A stretch of 64,000 bases of DNA from Kitasatospora gansuensis. GTDB taxonomy: Bacteria > Actinomycetota > Actinomycetes > Streptomycetales > Streptomycetaceae. Shown piece by piece: positions 25,111 through 34,134 of this stretch. The DNA lies in contig NZ_JACHJR010000001.1 of the NCBI RefSeq assembly GCF_014203705.1, positions 6,014,001 through 6,078,000 of the forward strand, written 5' to 3'. The translations under genes and the position numbers were made by a program. The number at the start of each line of letters is the position of its first letter. Position 1 is the first letter of the stretch. Under the pieces are notes generated by a model. It had not been told where the DNA came from. It did not search any database and saw nothing but the letters and a program-made list of their open reading frames with translations.

Positions 25111-26436
25111 CTACGCCGCCTCGGCAGCCGGAGTCGCGACCGGCACCCGGAGGTCACGCAGCACCGCCTGCGCAGCCCGCCGCCCGGAGACCAGGGCCCC
25201 CTGGACGGTGCTGGTGTCCCGGTGGTCGCCGCAGACGTACAGGCCGGCCAGCAGTCGCACCGGCCGCCGGAAGTTGTGCGGCGGCGGCATCGCCGGCACC
25301 GCGTCCGGGACGTGCCGGACCGTCAGGAACTCCCACTGGGCCGCGGCGGAGCCGTACAGGTGCACCAGGCGCCGCCGCAGCAGCGGCTCGTACCCGGCCG
25401 GCCCGCCCTGGTCGAACCGGCGCCGGCCCAGCACGGTGGTGGCGATCAGCGCGCGCCCGGGCGGCGCGTACGAGGGGTGCAGGTCGCTGAGCACCAGCGA
25501 GTGCGAGAGCACCGGGCGGCCCTGCGGCCGGTCGGCGTCGAGCAGCAGCACCGGCTCGTCCAGCGGTGAGCGGTCGGCGGCGTGGAAGTACGTGGTGACG
25601 GGGTGGAAGTCCGGCACCCGCAGCCCGGGGAGCAGCTGTGCGGCCGACTGTGCGTCGGTGGCCAGCACGACGGCCCGGGCGGTGATCCGGCCGTGCGCGG
25701 CGGTGTGCACGCCGTCGGCGGCCACCGAGGTGACCCGGACCCCGAGCCGGAGCGTCCCGGCGGGCAGGCCCTCGGCCAACTGACTGGGTACGGCGGCCAG
25801 TCCGGCCGCCGGGAGACAGAGTCGCCCGCGGGCGTACGAGCGCAGCACCAGGTCGGCGACCCGGCTGCTGGTGCCGAGCGTCGGGTCGCTGAGCAGCGCG
25901 CCGAGCAGCGGGCGGAGCAGGCCGTCCACCGTCCGCGGCGGCAGGCCGCGGTCGGCCAGCGAGCGGGCGGCGGTGGTCTCCGGGCGGGTCAGCAGCCGGG
26001 GCACCGGGGTGGTGGCGAGCCGCCCGAAGGCCGAGGCGAGCCTGGCCCGGTCCAGCGGACTGCCCAGCGGGCCCCGGGCGGTGGCCTGCCGGGCCGGGGT
26101 CTGCTGCGGATCGCCGAACCGGTGGCGGCGCCCGGCACTGTGCACCAGGACGCCGGGGGCGAGCGGGCTGAGCTCCAGCGGGTCCAGGTCGAGCACCCGG
26201 CCGAGCTCGGGGAAGTCGGTGTTCAGCAGCTGGCCGCCGTGGTCGAGCCGGAAGCCGTCCAGCTCCCGTCCGGCCGCCCGGCCGCCGATCCGTTCCGTGG
26301 CCTCCAGGACCTGGACGGTGAGGCCACGGCCGGTCAGCGCGCGGGCGGTGGCCAGCCCGGCGAGGCCGGCGCCGACCACCACGACGTCCGGGTCGGACGG
26401 GCGGCGGGTGCGACGGGTGAAGTCATGTGCGGGCAC
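25111..26436 (-). CDS. FAD-dependent amine-oxidase/desaturase-like protein
   Basis: This 441-residue flavoprotein starts at GTG 26436, with GGGAGGGAG about eight bases upstream. The N-terminal Rossmann FAD site is complete (VVVVGAGLAGLATARALTGR, then LEATERIGGRAAG), and the C-terminal flavin contact is LYVCGDHRDTSTVQGALVSGRRAA. This is the layout of the flavin amine oxidase/phytoene-desaturase superfamily. No carotenoid or amine-degradation genes are nearby, so the substrate is unknown. Confidence 0.8.
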   Translation of the reverse strand: MPAHDFTRRTRRPSDPDVVVVGAGLAGLATARALTGRGLTVQVLEATERIGGRAAGRELDGFRLDHGGQLLNTDFPELGRVLDLDPLELSPLAPGVLVHSAGRRHRFGDPQQTPARQATARGPLGSPLDRARLASAFGRLATTPVPRLLTRPETTAARSLADRGLPPRTVDGLLRPLLGALLSDPTLGTSSRVADLVLRSYARGRLCLPAAGLAAVPSQLAEGLPAGTLRLGVRVTSVAADGVHTAAHGRITARAVVLATDAQSAAQLLPGLRVPDFHPVTTYFHAADRSPLDEPVLLLDADRPQGRPVLSHSLVLSDLHPSYAPPGRALIATTVLGRRRFDQGGPAGYEPLLRRRLVHLYGSAAAQWEFLTVRHVPDAVPAMPPPHNFRRPVRLLAGLYVCGDHRDTSTVQGALVSGRRAAQAVLRDLRVPVATPAAEAA

Positions 26437-26710
26437 GAGTGTGCTCCCTCCCTGGTCCCGGGGCTGCGGCCGGGCAGGCCGCAGGGTGCCGGGACACGGT
26501 CCTCGCATGTGATGCCCCGTCAATCGGCGAATCAGGCCGGGAGTTCCGTTCCAATCAGGGGGAGTGGCGACAGGAGGCGGGGCACGGTCACGGACTGTGC
26601 GCCGGAAGGGAGCGTTCGACCGTCAGGTGGGCGCGCACGGTCACCGGAGGCGCGCGGTGCGCCGGACACCTGCTGCCGTGCGCCCCCCTGCGCCGCCGCC
26701 TCCGAACGGG

Positions 26711-27616
26711 TCAGACCGCCGCCCGCACCGCCTCCGCGGCCGTCGGGTGCCGGAACCGGAACCCGGCCGCCAACAGCCGTGCGGGGATGGCCCGGTGACT
26801 GCCCACCACCTCCACCGCCATCTCGCCGAGCACCGCCTTGAGCGCGAACTCCGGCACCGCGAACAGCGTCGGCCGGCCGAGCGCGCGGCCGATCAGCTCG
26901 GTCAGCTCCCCGTTGGTCACCGGCTCCGGGCCCGCCAGGTTGAACGGCCCCGACAGCTCCGGCGTGTCGATCAGATACCGCAGCGCGGCCACCTCGTCGG
27001 CGAGCGAGATCACGCTCCAGTACTGCTTGCCGTCCCCCAGCCGCCCGCCGAGACCCAGCCGGAACAGCGGGAACAGCCGGGCGCCCGCGCCGCCGTCGGC
27101 CGAGAGCACCAGCCCGGTACGGGCGTGCGCCACCCGGACGCCCGCCTGCTCGGCCGGGCGGGTGGCGGCCTCCCACTCCACGCAGACCCGGGCCAGGAAG
27201 TCGTCGCCGGGCGGCGCCTCCTCGTCGATCACCCGGTCCCCGGTCTGGCCGTAGAAGCCCACCGCCGAACCGCTGACCAGCACCCGGGGCGGCTCCTTCA
27301 GGTCGGCCAGCGCGGCGGCCAGCGTCTCGGTGCCGAGCACCCGGCTGTCCCGGATCTCCTGCCGGTACGCCTCGGTCCAGCGCCGGTCACCGACCCCGGC
27401 ACCCGCCAGGTGCACCACCGCCTCCACCCCGTGCAGCCCGGCCCGGTCGATCTGCATCAGCTGCGGGTGCCAGCCCACCCCGACGCTGCCGTCCGGCTGC
27501 ACCCCGGTCCTGGACCGCTGCCGCACCAACCGCACTACCTCGTGCCCGTCCGCCAACAGCGAGCGGACAAGCGCCGAACCGATCAGACCCGTGGACCCAG
27601 TCACCGCGATACGCAT
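26711..27616 (-). CDS. TIGR01777-family NAD-dependent epimerase-like protein
   Basis: This 301-residue extended SDR protein has the N-terminal GSTGLIGSALV nucleotide loop, VVHLAGAGVGDRRW, SGSAVGFYGQTGD, and a C-terminal DUF1731-like end (RLLAAGFRFRHPTAAEA). These identify the TIGR01777 (YfcH/SulA-like) family, whose reaction is not firmly established. It is divergently transcribed from the GNAT gene, ~100 bp away. The 274-base gap between it and the flavoprotein gene shows nothing else. Confidence 0.88.
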   Translation of the reverse strand: MRIAVTGSTGLIGSALVRSLLADGHEVVRLVRQRSRTGVQPDGSVGVGWHPQLMQIDRAGLHGVEAVVHLAGAGVGDRRWTEAYRQEIRDSRVLGTETLAAALADLKEPPRVLVSGSAVGFYGQTGDRVIDEEAPPGDDFLARVCVEWEAATRPAEQAGVRVAHARTGLVLSADGGAGARLFPLFRLGLGGRLGDGKQYWSVISLADEVAALRYLIDTPELSGPFNLAGPEPVTNGELTELIGRALGRPTLFAVPEFALKAVLGEMAVEVVGSHRAIPARLLAAGFRFRHPTAAEAVRAAV

Positions 27617-27714
27617 GGCCCCATCCTGGCAGCCGGACCCGCCCGGAGGCCGGTCGGGCCCGCCGAAAGAACCCGCCGAAAAGGCCCGGCAGCGCCACCG
27701 GACGGTCGCCTACC

Positions 27715-28224
27715 ATGGCGGCCATGGGAGCGAACGGCGCAGCTGACCTGACGATACGTACGGCACGGCAGCAGGACGGGCCGGAGCTCGCCCGCCTCGA
27801 CCGGGTCTCCTGGTCCTGGCTCAGCGACGTGGTCCCGCAGCCGGGCCCGGACGCCGAACTCTTCGACGAGCGCCGCCCGCCCGAGCACTTCCTGGTGGCG
27901 GAGTCGGCGGGCCGGATCGTCGGCTACGTCCACCAGGGCCCCGCCACCCCGTTGGCCAGCAACCGCCACATCCGGCAGATCCAGGGCTTCGTGGTCGACC
28001 CCGAGGCCCGCGGCCGGGGCATCGGCAAGGCCCTGATCGAAGCCGCCTGCGACCGGGCCCGGGCCGACGGCATCCGCCGGATGACCCTCCGGGTGCTCGC
28101 CCACAACGCCCCCGCCCGGCGCCTGTACGAGCGCTGCGGCTTCGAGGTGGCCGGCGTGCTGCCGGAGGAGTTCTGGCTGGACGGCGCGTACGTGGACGAC
28201 GTCTGGATGGGCCGCTGGCTCTGA
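27715..28224 (+). CDS. GNAT-family N-acetyltransferase
   Basis: This 169-residue GNAT shows the acetyl-CoA pyrophosphate loop R-G-R-G-I-G-K-A in VVDPEARGRGIGKALIEAA, followed by the motif B sequence NAPARRLYERCGFEVAGVL. Substrate unknown; the FWLDGAYVDDVWMGRWL end resembles ribosomal-protein or small-amine acetyltransferases. Start is ATG at 27715 or 27724. Confidence 0.85.
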   Translation: MAAMGANGAADLTIRTARQQDGPELARLDRVSWSWLSDVVPQPGPDAELFDERRPPEHFLVAESAGRIVGYVHQGPATPLASNRHIRQIQGFVVDPEARGRGIGKALIEAACDRARADGIRRMTLRVLAHNAPARRLYERCGFEVAGVLPEEFWLDGAYVDDVWMGRWL

Positions 28225-28282
28225 CGGACCGTCAAGTGCCAAGCGGCTGACGGGGCGAACGCCTGAACGGTACGGTACCGCC

Positions 28283-29173
28283 GTGACCTACTCGACGCCG
28301 CCCGGCTGGTATCCCGTGCTCGACCCGGGGCCGGACGGGGCTGCCCAGGAGCGCTGGTGGGACGGCGAGGCGTGGACCGCTGAGGTCCGCCCGGTGGGTG
28401 CCGAGCCGGTCGCCGCCGCGAAGCGCGGGGCCAGAACCTGGCTGGTGCTCGCGCTGGTACTGGTCGTGCTGGCCGCGGGAGCGGGCGGGCTGTTCTGGGC
28501 CACCCGGGCCGACGCTCCGGTGCACGAGCCGCTGGCCGCGCCGCCGGCGGTGACGGGCAGCCCGAGCCCCACCCGGACGCCCAGCCCGAGTGCGACCCCG
28601 ACCCCGAGTCCGACCCCGACGCCCACCCCGGCGGCGCCCAGCCGCGCCCCGCTGCCGTCGACCCGCTCGGTGCAGGACCTGTCGCGCGGCTGGGAGGTGC
28701 CCGTCCCGGCCGGCTGGAAGATCGACGACCACGACGGCAAGGTGACCCTGCAGTTCTCCACCAAGCCGTACTCCTGCGACGTCGGCAGCGGCAACTGCGT
28801 ACGGGCGAACTTCGCCGTGGTGGCCGAACGGTCCGAGGGCGCCTCCGCCCAGGCGGTGGCCCGGGCCGAGATGGCCACCTACGCGCCGATCCTGTACGGC
28901 GACCTCACCTCGACCAAAGTGGTGGTCTCGGCCCCGGTGACCGTGGCCGGCGTGACCGGGCACGCCGAGCGCTGGCGGGTGGACCCGGTGAAGGGCGTCC
29001 CCGGCCACGTCCTGGTGGTGGCGGTCCGGGCACCCGGCGGCGGCTTCACCGTGCTGGTCGGTTCGGCGGACGAACACCCGGACGCCCCCTCGCCCGAGCT
29101 GCTCGACCAACTGGTCGCCGCCATCCGCCCGCTCCCCGGCAGCCAGGGCGGCGGCACCGGAGTCTCGGTCTAG
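28283..29173 (+). CDS. DUF2510 membrane-anchored protein
   Basis: This 296-residue protein starts with a DUF2510 module (PPGWYPVLDPG then RWWDGEAWT), common in actinobacterial envelope proteins. A single transmembrane helix (about residues 55-75, WLVLALVLVVLAAGAGGLFW) is followed by a long Pro/Thr/Ser linker and an extracellular alpha/beta domain of ~180 residues with a Cys pair (SCDVGSGNC). The outer domain resembles the LpqN/PsbP-like fold in outline, but I cannot confirm this. Its TAG overlaps the stop of the convergent trpF (shared CTAG). Confidence 0.8.
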   Translation: MTYSTPPGWYPVLDPGPDGAAQERWWDGEAWTAEVRPVGAEPVAAAKRGARTWLVLALVLVVLAAGAGGLFWATRADAPVHEPLAAPPAVTGSPSPTRTPSPSATPTPSPTPTPTPAAPSRAPLPSTRSVQDLSRGWEVPVPAGWKIDDHDGKVTLQFSTKPYSCDVGSGNCVRANFAVVAERSEGASAQAVARAEMATYAPILYGDLTSTKVVVSAPVTVAGVTGHAERWRVDPVKGVPGHVLVVAVRAPGGGFTVLVGSADEHPDAPSPELLDQLVAAIRPLPGSQGGGTGVSV

Positions 29174-29772
29174 CCCGCAGCCTTCGCCCGCTGGACGAAC
29201 TCCGTGATCAGCGCCGGGTCCTTGACCCCGCGCCGTACCTCGACCCCGCTGGAGACGTCCACGCCCCAAGGCCGGGCGGCCGCGATCGCCTCGGCCACGT
29301 TGGCCGGACTGAGGCCGCCGGCCAGCATCCACGACCCGCTCGGCGGGTTGGCGCCCAGCTCGGACCAGTCCCAGGGCTCGCCCGATCCGGGCACCGGCGA
29401 GTCCAGGATCAGCAGGTCCTCGCCGAAGTCGCCGCAGGCCGCCCCCGCCCCGGCCGCCGCCGAGGTGGCCCGGACCAGCCGCAGCCCGAGGTCCCGCAGC
29501 TCGGCGAAGGCGGCGGGCGGGTGGTCACCGTGCAGCTGGACGGCACCCACCCCGGCCGCCGTCGCGGCCCGCCGGACCTCCGCCGACGGCTCCCGGCCGA
29601 ACACCGCCACCGTCAGCACCCCGGCCGGCACCTGCTCGGCCAGCCGCCGGGCGGCCGCCGGCTCGATCCGGCGGGGGCTCTCGGTGAGCACGAAGCCGAT
29701 CGCGTCGGCCCCGGCCGCGATGGCGGCGGCGACGTCCTGTGCGGTGCTCAGACCGCAGATCTTGACGAACAC
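29170..29772 (-). CDS. trpF: phosphoribosylanthranilate isomerase
   Basis: This TIM-barrel enzyme of tryptophan synthesis isomerises phosphoribosylanthranilate. The 200-residue product begins VFVKICGLSTAQDVAAAIA, with the KICG motif carrying the catalytic cysteine, then GADAIGFVLTESPRRI, AVQLHGDHPP, LLILDSPVPG, and GVDVSSGVE near the end with the phosphate-binding strand. This is a true TrpF, not the bifunctional PriA (which begins differently and is ~240 residues). The GTG at 29772 gives the expected N-terminus. trpD is also in the window (62.5 kb), but the two genes are far apart. Confidence 0.9.
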   Translation of the reverse strand: MFVKICGLSTAQDVAAAIAAGADAIGFVLTESPRRIEPAAARRLAEQVPAGVLTVAVFGREPSAEVRRAATAAGVGAVQLHGDHPPAAFAELRDLGLRLVRATSAAAGAGAACGDFGEDLLILDSPVPGSGEPWDWSELGANPPSGSWMLAGGLSPANVAEAIAAARPWGVDVSSGVEVRRGVKDPALITEFVQRAKAAG

Positions 29773-29906
29773 TGTCCCGAAGTCTCCCGCTCCGCTGGGC
29801 CAGGGGCCGGGGCGCTCCCCGTGCCCCTCCGACCCGAGTACGGTACGCGCCCGGCGCCCCGCAGGCACCACCCACTACTCGGCCAACCCAGCCGCCTGAG
29901 CCGCCG

Positions 29907-30425
29907 TCAGCCGCCGTACAGCTCCCAGAGCCGGGGGAACCGCTTCGCCATCTGCTCGGCGTCCTCGAAGTCGAAGCTGTCACCCTCCGGCCGCCGGGGC
30001 TGCGAGGTCCCCAGGTCGGGCAGCGGCAGGCCGGTCAGCTGCTCGTGCGCCTCGTCGGCGGCGTAGCCGAGGTCCTCGGCATCGCCGTCCTCCTCCTCGT
30101 CGAAGTCCGGCAGCAGCTCCGCCAGGTCGTCCGGCTGGTGCAGCGCGCCCTCGAAGACCTCCCGGCCCTGGCCGATCAGCCAGCACCGGAAGAAGTCGAA
30201 GGTGTCCTCCGAAGCACCGTCCAGCATCAGGTACGCCGCCCCCCACAGGTCGTACCGGTAGGCGCGCTGGAACCGTGCCTCGAACAGCCGGGCGAAGTCC
30301 ACCACGTCGTCCGGCGTCAGCTGGGCCAGCCGGTCCACCAGCGCCTCGGCCTGCTCGTCCGGATCGCCCTCGGCCGCGTCCCTGGTCTCGTCGATGAGTT
30401 GCCAGAAGTCCGTCTCGTACATCAC
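29907..30425 (-). CDS. DUF4240 protein
   Basis: This 172-residue acidic protein has the DUF4240 signature (FWQLIDETRDAAEGDPDEQA, then FFRCWLIGQGREVFEGAL). It is cytoplasmic, with a strongly acidic C-terminal half. DUF4240 proteins have no established function. It lies upstream of trpF in the same direction with a 134-bp gap. Confidence 0.85.
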   Translation of the reverse strand: MMYETDFWQLIDETRDAAEGDPDEQAEALVDRLAQLTPDDVVDFARLFEARFQRAYRYDLWGAAYLMLDGASEDTFDFFRCWLIGQGREVFEGALHQPDDLAELLPDFDEEEDGDAEDLGYAADEAHEQLTGLPLPDLGTSQPRRPEGDSFDFEDAEQMAKRFPRLWELYGG

Positions 30426-30481
30426 CGCTCCAGCATCGCCGCTCGGCCGGTCTCCCGCACGCGAGGCGGCCCGCGAAACGC

Positions 30482-30519
30482 GGAACCCCGCGCCGTCCGG
30501 GTGGACGACGCGGGGTTCC
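30482..30519. terminator. terminator hairpin downstream of sucB
   Basis: A 17-bp stem (arms 30482-30498 and 30503-30519, one G-T wobble) lies just past the sucB stop on the minus strand. Confidence 0.7.
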
Positions 30520-30535
30520 GGCGGATCTGACGCCC

Positions 30536-32284
30536 TTACAGGCCGAGCTCGACCTCGAACTCGCCGGCCTCGAGGATCTCCTTGACCGCGACCAGGAAGC
30601 GGGCGGCGTCGGCGCCGTCCACCAGGCGGTGGTCGTAGGAGAGCGAGAGGTAGGTCATGTCACGGACGCCGATGACGGTGCTGCCGTCGACCTCGATGAC
30701 GACCGGGCGCTTGACGGTGGCGCCGATGCCGAGGATCGCGGCCTGGTTCGGCGGCACGATCACGGTGTCGAACAGCGCACCGCGCGAGCCGGTGTTGCTG
30801 ATGGTGAAGGTCGCGCCGGACAGCTCGTCCGGGCTGATCTTGTTGCCGCGGACCTTGCCGGCCAGCTCGGCGGTCTTCTTCGAGATACCGGCGATGTTGA
30901 GGTCGCCCGCACCCTTGATGACCGGGGTCATCAGACCCTTCTCCGAGTCCACCGCGATACCGATGTTCTCGGAGTCGAAGTAGGTGATGGTGCCCTCGTC
31001 GCCGTTGATCCGGGCGTTGATCACCGGGTGGCTCTTCAGCGCCTGGGCGGCGGCCTTGACGAAGAACGGCATCGGGGACAGCTTCACGCCCTCACGGGCG
31101 AGGAAGGAGTCCTTGGCCTTGCCGCGCAGCTTCATGATCTTGGTGATGTCCACCTCGACCACGCTGGTCAGCTGCGCCTGCTCGTGCAGGGCCTTCATCA
31201 TGTTGTCGCCGATGACCTTGCGCATCCGGGTCATCTTGACGGTCTGACCGCGCAGCGGGGACGCCGCGGCGGCGGCCTTCGGCGCGGCGGCCGGGGCGGC
31301 CACCGGAGCCGGGACGGCCTTCGCGGCCTCGGCGGCGGCGATGACGTCCTGCTTGCGGATGCGCCCGCCGACACCGGTGCCGGTGACCGCGGAGAGCGCG
31401 ATGCCCTGCTCGGCCGCGAGCTTGCGGACCAGCGGGGTGACGTAGGCGTCCGAGCCGTCGGCGGCCGGAGCCACCGGGGCGGCGGCGACCGGAGCCGGCG
31501 CGGCCACGGGGGCCGGGGCCGGAGCAGCGACCGGAGCGGGAGCGGCGACCGGGGCAGCGGCCACGGGGGCCGGCGCGGCCACGGGGGCCGGGGCCGGGGC
31601 GGCGACCGGAGCCGGAGCCTCGACAACCGGGGCAGGAGCCGGGGCGGCGGCGGCCGGAGCCGCACCCGCCGCACCGATCAGCGCGAGCTGGGCGCCGACC
31701 AGGGCGGTCTCGTCCTCGCCGACCAGGATCTTCACCAGCACACCGGCGACCGGCGACGGGATCTCGGTGTCGACCTTGTCCGTGGAGACCTCGAGCAGCG
31801 GCTCGTCGACCTCGACGGTGTCGCCCTCGGCCTTGAGCCAGCGGGTGATGGTGCCCTCGGCGACCGACTCGCCCAGAGCGGGGAGCAGCACCGGGGTGGC
31901 GTCGGCGGCGGGCGCGGCAGCGGCCGGGGCGGCAGCCGGAGCCTCGGCCACGGGGGCCGGAGCGGCGACGGGCGCCTCGACGACCGGGGCGGGGGCGGCC
32001 GGAGCAGCCTCCGCGACCGGGGCCGCGGCGGCGACCGGCGCACCGGAGCCGTCGTCGATGATGGCCAGCTCGGCGCCGACCTCGACCGTCTCGTCCTCGC
32101 CGACCTTGATCGAGGCCAGGATGCCGGAGGCGGGCGCCGGGATCTCGGTGTCGACCTTGTCGGTCGAGACCTCGAGCAGCGGCTCGTCGACCTCGACGCG
32201 GTCACCCTCGGCCTTCAGCCAACGGGTGACGGTGCCTTCGGAAACGCTCTCGCCCAGCGCGGGCAGTGTTACTGAGACCGCCAT
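30536..32284 (-). CDS. sucB: 2-oxoglutarate dehydrogenase E2, dihydrolipoamide succinyltransferase
   Basis: This E2 core subunit of the 2-oxo acid dehydrogenase complexes is 582 residues. Layout: two lipoyl domains, each with the lipoylated Lys in [10 protein letters not shown]; Ala/Pro/Val-rich flexible linkers; the E3-binding domain ([14 protein letters not shown] then [14 protein letters not shown]); and the catalytic domain with [15 protein letters not shown] (DHRxxDG). Its lipoyl lysines are the substrates of LipB and LipA encoded at 15-17 kb. It is directly downstream of lpdA (63 bp), so the E2-E3 pair is co-transcribed. It could also serve pyruvate dehydrogenase, as single E2 proteins do in actinobacteria. 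Confidence 0.93.
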   Translation of the reverse strand: MAVSVTLPALGESVSEGTVTRWLKAEGDRVEVDEPLLEVSTDKVDTEIPAPASGILASIKVGEDETVEVGAELAIIDDGSGAPVAAAAPVAEAAPAAPAPVVEAPVAAPAPVAEAPAAAPAAAAPAADATPVLLPALGESVAEGTITRWLKAEGDTVEVDEPLLEVSTDKVDTEIPSPVAGVLVKILVGEDETALVGAQLALIGAAGAAPAAAAPAPAPVVEAPAPVAAPAPAPVAAPAPVAAAPVAAPAPVAAPAPAPVAAPAPVAAAPVAPAADGSDAYVTPLVRKLAAEQGIALSAVTGTGVGGRIRKQDVIAAAEAAKAVPAPVAAPAAAPKAAAAASPLRGQTVKMTRMRKVIGDNMMKALHEQAQLTSVVEVDITKIMKLRGKAKDSFLAREGVKLSPMPFFVKAAAQALKSHPVINARINGDEGTITYFDSENIGIAVDSEKGLMTPVIKGAGDLNIAGISKKTAELAGKVRGNKISPDELSGATFTISNTGSRGALFDTVIVPPNQAAILGIGATVKRPVVIEVDGSTVIGVRDMTYLSLSYDHRLVDGADAARFLVAVKEILEAGEFEVELGL

Positions 32285-32347
32285 GGTTTCAGCGACTCCT
32301 ATCAAGTCTTGCGTACAGGAATGGATGGACTGCCGGGACGAGCGCGA

Positions 32348-33736
32348 TCAGTCGTGCGCGTGCAGAGCCTTGCCGGCCAGCGCCAGGTGCGCCTCGCCGA
32401 GCGCCTCGGACTGCGACGGGTGCGCGTGGATGAGCTGCGCGACCTCGGCGGGCAGCGCCTCCCAGTTGTAGATCAGCTGGGCTTCGCCGACCTGCTCACC
32501 CATGCGGGCGCCGACCATGTGGACACCCACCACGGCGCCGTCCTTGACCTGGACGAGCTTGATCTCGCCGGCGGTCTTGAGGATCTTGCTCTTGCCGTTG
32601 CCGGCCAGGTTGTACTTGAGCGTGACGACCTTGTCCTTGCCGTACAGCTCGACGGCCTTGGCCTCGGTGATGCCGACGGAGGCCACCTCCGGGTTGCAGT
32701 AGGTCACCCGCGGCACGCCGTCGTAGTCGATCGGCACGGCCTTGAGGCCGGCCAGCCGCTCGGCGACCAGGATGCCCTCGGCGAAGCCGACGTGGGCCAG
32801 CTGCAGGGTCGGGACCAGGTCACCGACGGCCGAGATGGTCGGCACGTTGGTGCGCATGTACTCGTCGACCAGGACGTAGCCGCGGTCCATCGCGACCCCG
32901 GCCTCCTCGTAGCCGAGACCGGCCGAGACCGGGCCGCGGCCGATGGCGACCAGCAGCAGGTCGGCGTCGATCTGCTTGCCGTTCTCGGTGGAGACCCGGA
33001 CGCCGTCGGCGGTGTACTCGACACCGGAGAAGCGGGCCTTCAGCTCGAACTTGATGCCACGCTTGCGGAAGGCGCGCTCCAGCAGCTTGGAGGAGTTCTC
33101 GTCCTCCAGCGGGGCCAGGTGCGGCAGGGCCTCGACGATGGTGACGTCGACGCCGAAGGACTTCCAGACCGAGGCGAACTCGACACCGATCACGCCGCCG
33201 CCGAGGATGACGGCCGACTTCGGGATGCGGTCGAGCTTGAGCGCGTGGTCCGAGGAGATCACGCGGTCGCCGTCGATGTTCAGGCCGGGGATCGACTTCG
33301 GCACCGAGCCGGTCGCGAGGACGATGTGACGCCCCTCGACCCGCTGGCCGTTGACGTCCACCGAGGTCTGCGAGGAGAGCAGGCCCTCGCCCTGGATGAA
33401 GGTGACCTTGCGGGAGGCCACCAGGCCCTGCAGGCCCTTGTACAGGCCGGCGATCACGTCGTCCTTGTACTTGTGGACGCCGTTGATGTCGATGCCCTGG
33501 AACGTGGCCAGGACGCCGAACTCGGCGGCTTCCTTGGTCTCGTCGGCGATCTCGGCCGCGTGCAGCAGGGCCTTGGTCGGGATGCAGCCGCGGTGCAGGC
33601 AGGTGCCGCCCAGCTCACCCTTCTCGATCAGCGCAACGCTCAGACCCAGCTGCGCTGCACGGAGCGCCGCGGCGTAACCGCCGCTTCCGCCTCCGAGAAT
33701 GACTACGTCGAAAACGGTGCTGGCGTCGTTCGCCAC
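32348..33736 (-). CDS. lpdA: dihydrolipoamide dehydrogenase (E3)
   Basis: This flavoprotein reoxidises dihydrolipoamide with NAD. The 462-residue product has FAD loop VVILGGGSGGYAAALRAAQL, redox-active disulfide C46/C51 in GGTCLHRGCIPTK, the NAD site AVILGGGVIGVEFASVW, the second FAD site ISAVGDLVPTLQLAHVGFAE, and the dimer-interface active-site His-Glu pair in HAHPSQSEALGEAH. The GTG at 33736 has GGAGG seven bases upstream and gives the standard N-terminus. It is the first gene of the lpdA-sucB operon. Confidence 0.96.
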   Translation of the reverse strand: MANDASTVFDVVILGGGSGGYAAALRAAQLGLSVALIEKGELGGTCLHRGCIPTKALLHAAEIADETKEAAEFGVLATFQGIDINGVHKYKDDVIAGLYKGLQGLVASRKVTFIQGEGLLSSQTSVDVNGQRVEGRHIVLATGSVPKSIPGLNIDGDRVISSDHALKLDRIPKSAVILGGGVIGVEFASVWKSFGVDVTIVEALPHLAPLEDENSSKLLERAFRKRGIKFELKARFSGVEYTADGVRVSTENGKQIDADLLLVAIGRGPVSAGLGYEEAGVAMDRGYVLVDEYMRTNVPTISAVGDLVPTLQLAHVGFAEGILVAERLAGLKAVPIDYDGVPRVTYCNPEVASVGITEAKAVELYGKDKVVTLKYNLAGNGKSKILKTAGEIKLVQVKDGAVVGVHMVGARMGEQVGEAQLIYNWEALPAEVAQLIHAHPSQSEALGEAHLALAGKALHAHD

Positions 33737-34084
33737 GTCACGTCCTCCATGCAAAGGGGTGCGGTTCGCCGGGCCGGTCGCGGTCCGGTGGGGCAGGGCG
33801 CCCTCGTAAGGCGCCCAGTCGTCCGGGAGTACATCCTCGCACTTGTTCGCGGCGGCTGGTGGCCGGGGCTGCCCCGGACAGCTCGGCCGGTTGCCAGGAG
33901 GGCTCTCGGATGTCCCGTACGTCAGGGTATATCCGCAGCTCACAGCCGTGTGACCACGCGGGAGAGGGTGGGCCGGCCGGGCCGGTGGGGTGGGCTGTTC
34001 CACCGTACGGAACAAAGTTTCGCCCGCGGCGAACACGCGTTGTCAGAAACGGTCGGATCCACTACCGGCCGGTAACCGAAAAAA
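33737..34084. other. promoter region of lpdA-sucB
   Basis: This ~350-base gap holds no convincing gene. The lpdA promoter should lie here; I see no clear operator or riboswitch. Confidence 0.4.
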
Positions 34085-34118
34085 GCGGGGCCCCGCGCCG
34101 AGTGGCGCCGGGCCCCGC
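34085..34118 (-). terminator. terminator downstream of pepA
   Basis: A nested hairpin (outer arms GCGGGGCCC at 34085-34093 and its complement at 34110-34118, inner GCGCC/GGCGC) lies 17 bases beyond the pepA stop, with an A-rich stretch on its far side that reads as a T-tract on the minus strand. Confidence 0.75.
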
Positions 34119-34134
34119 CGGGGGCTCAGAGAGC

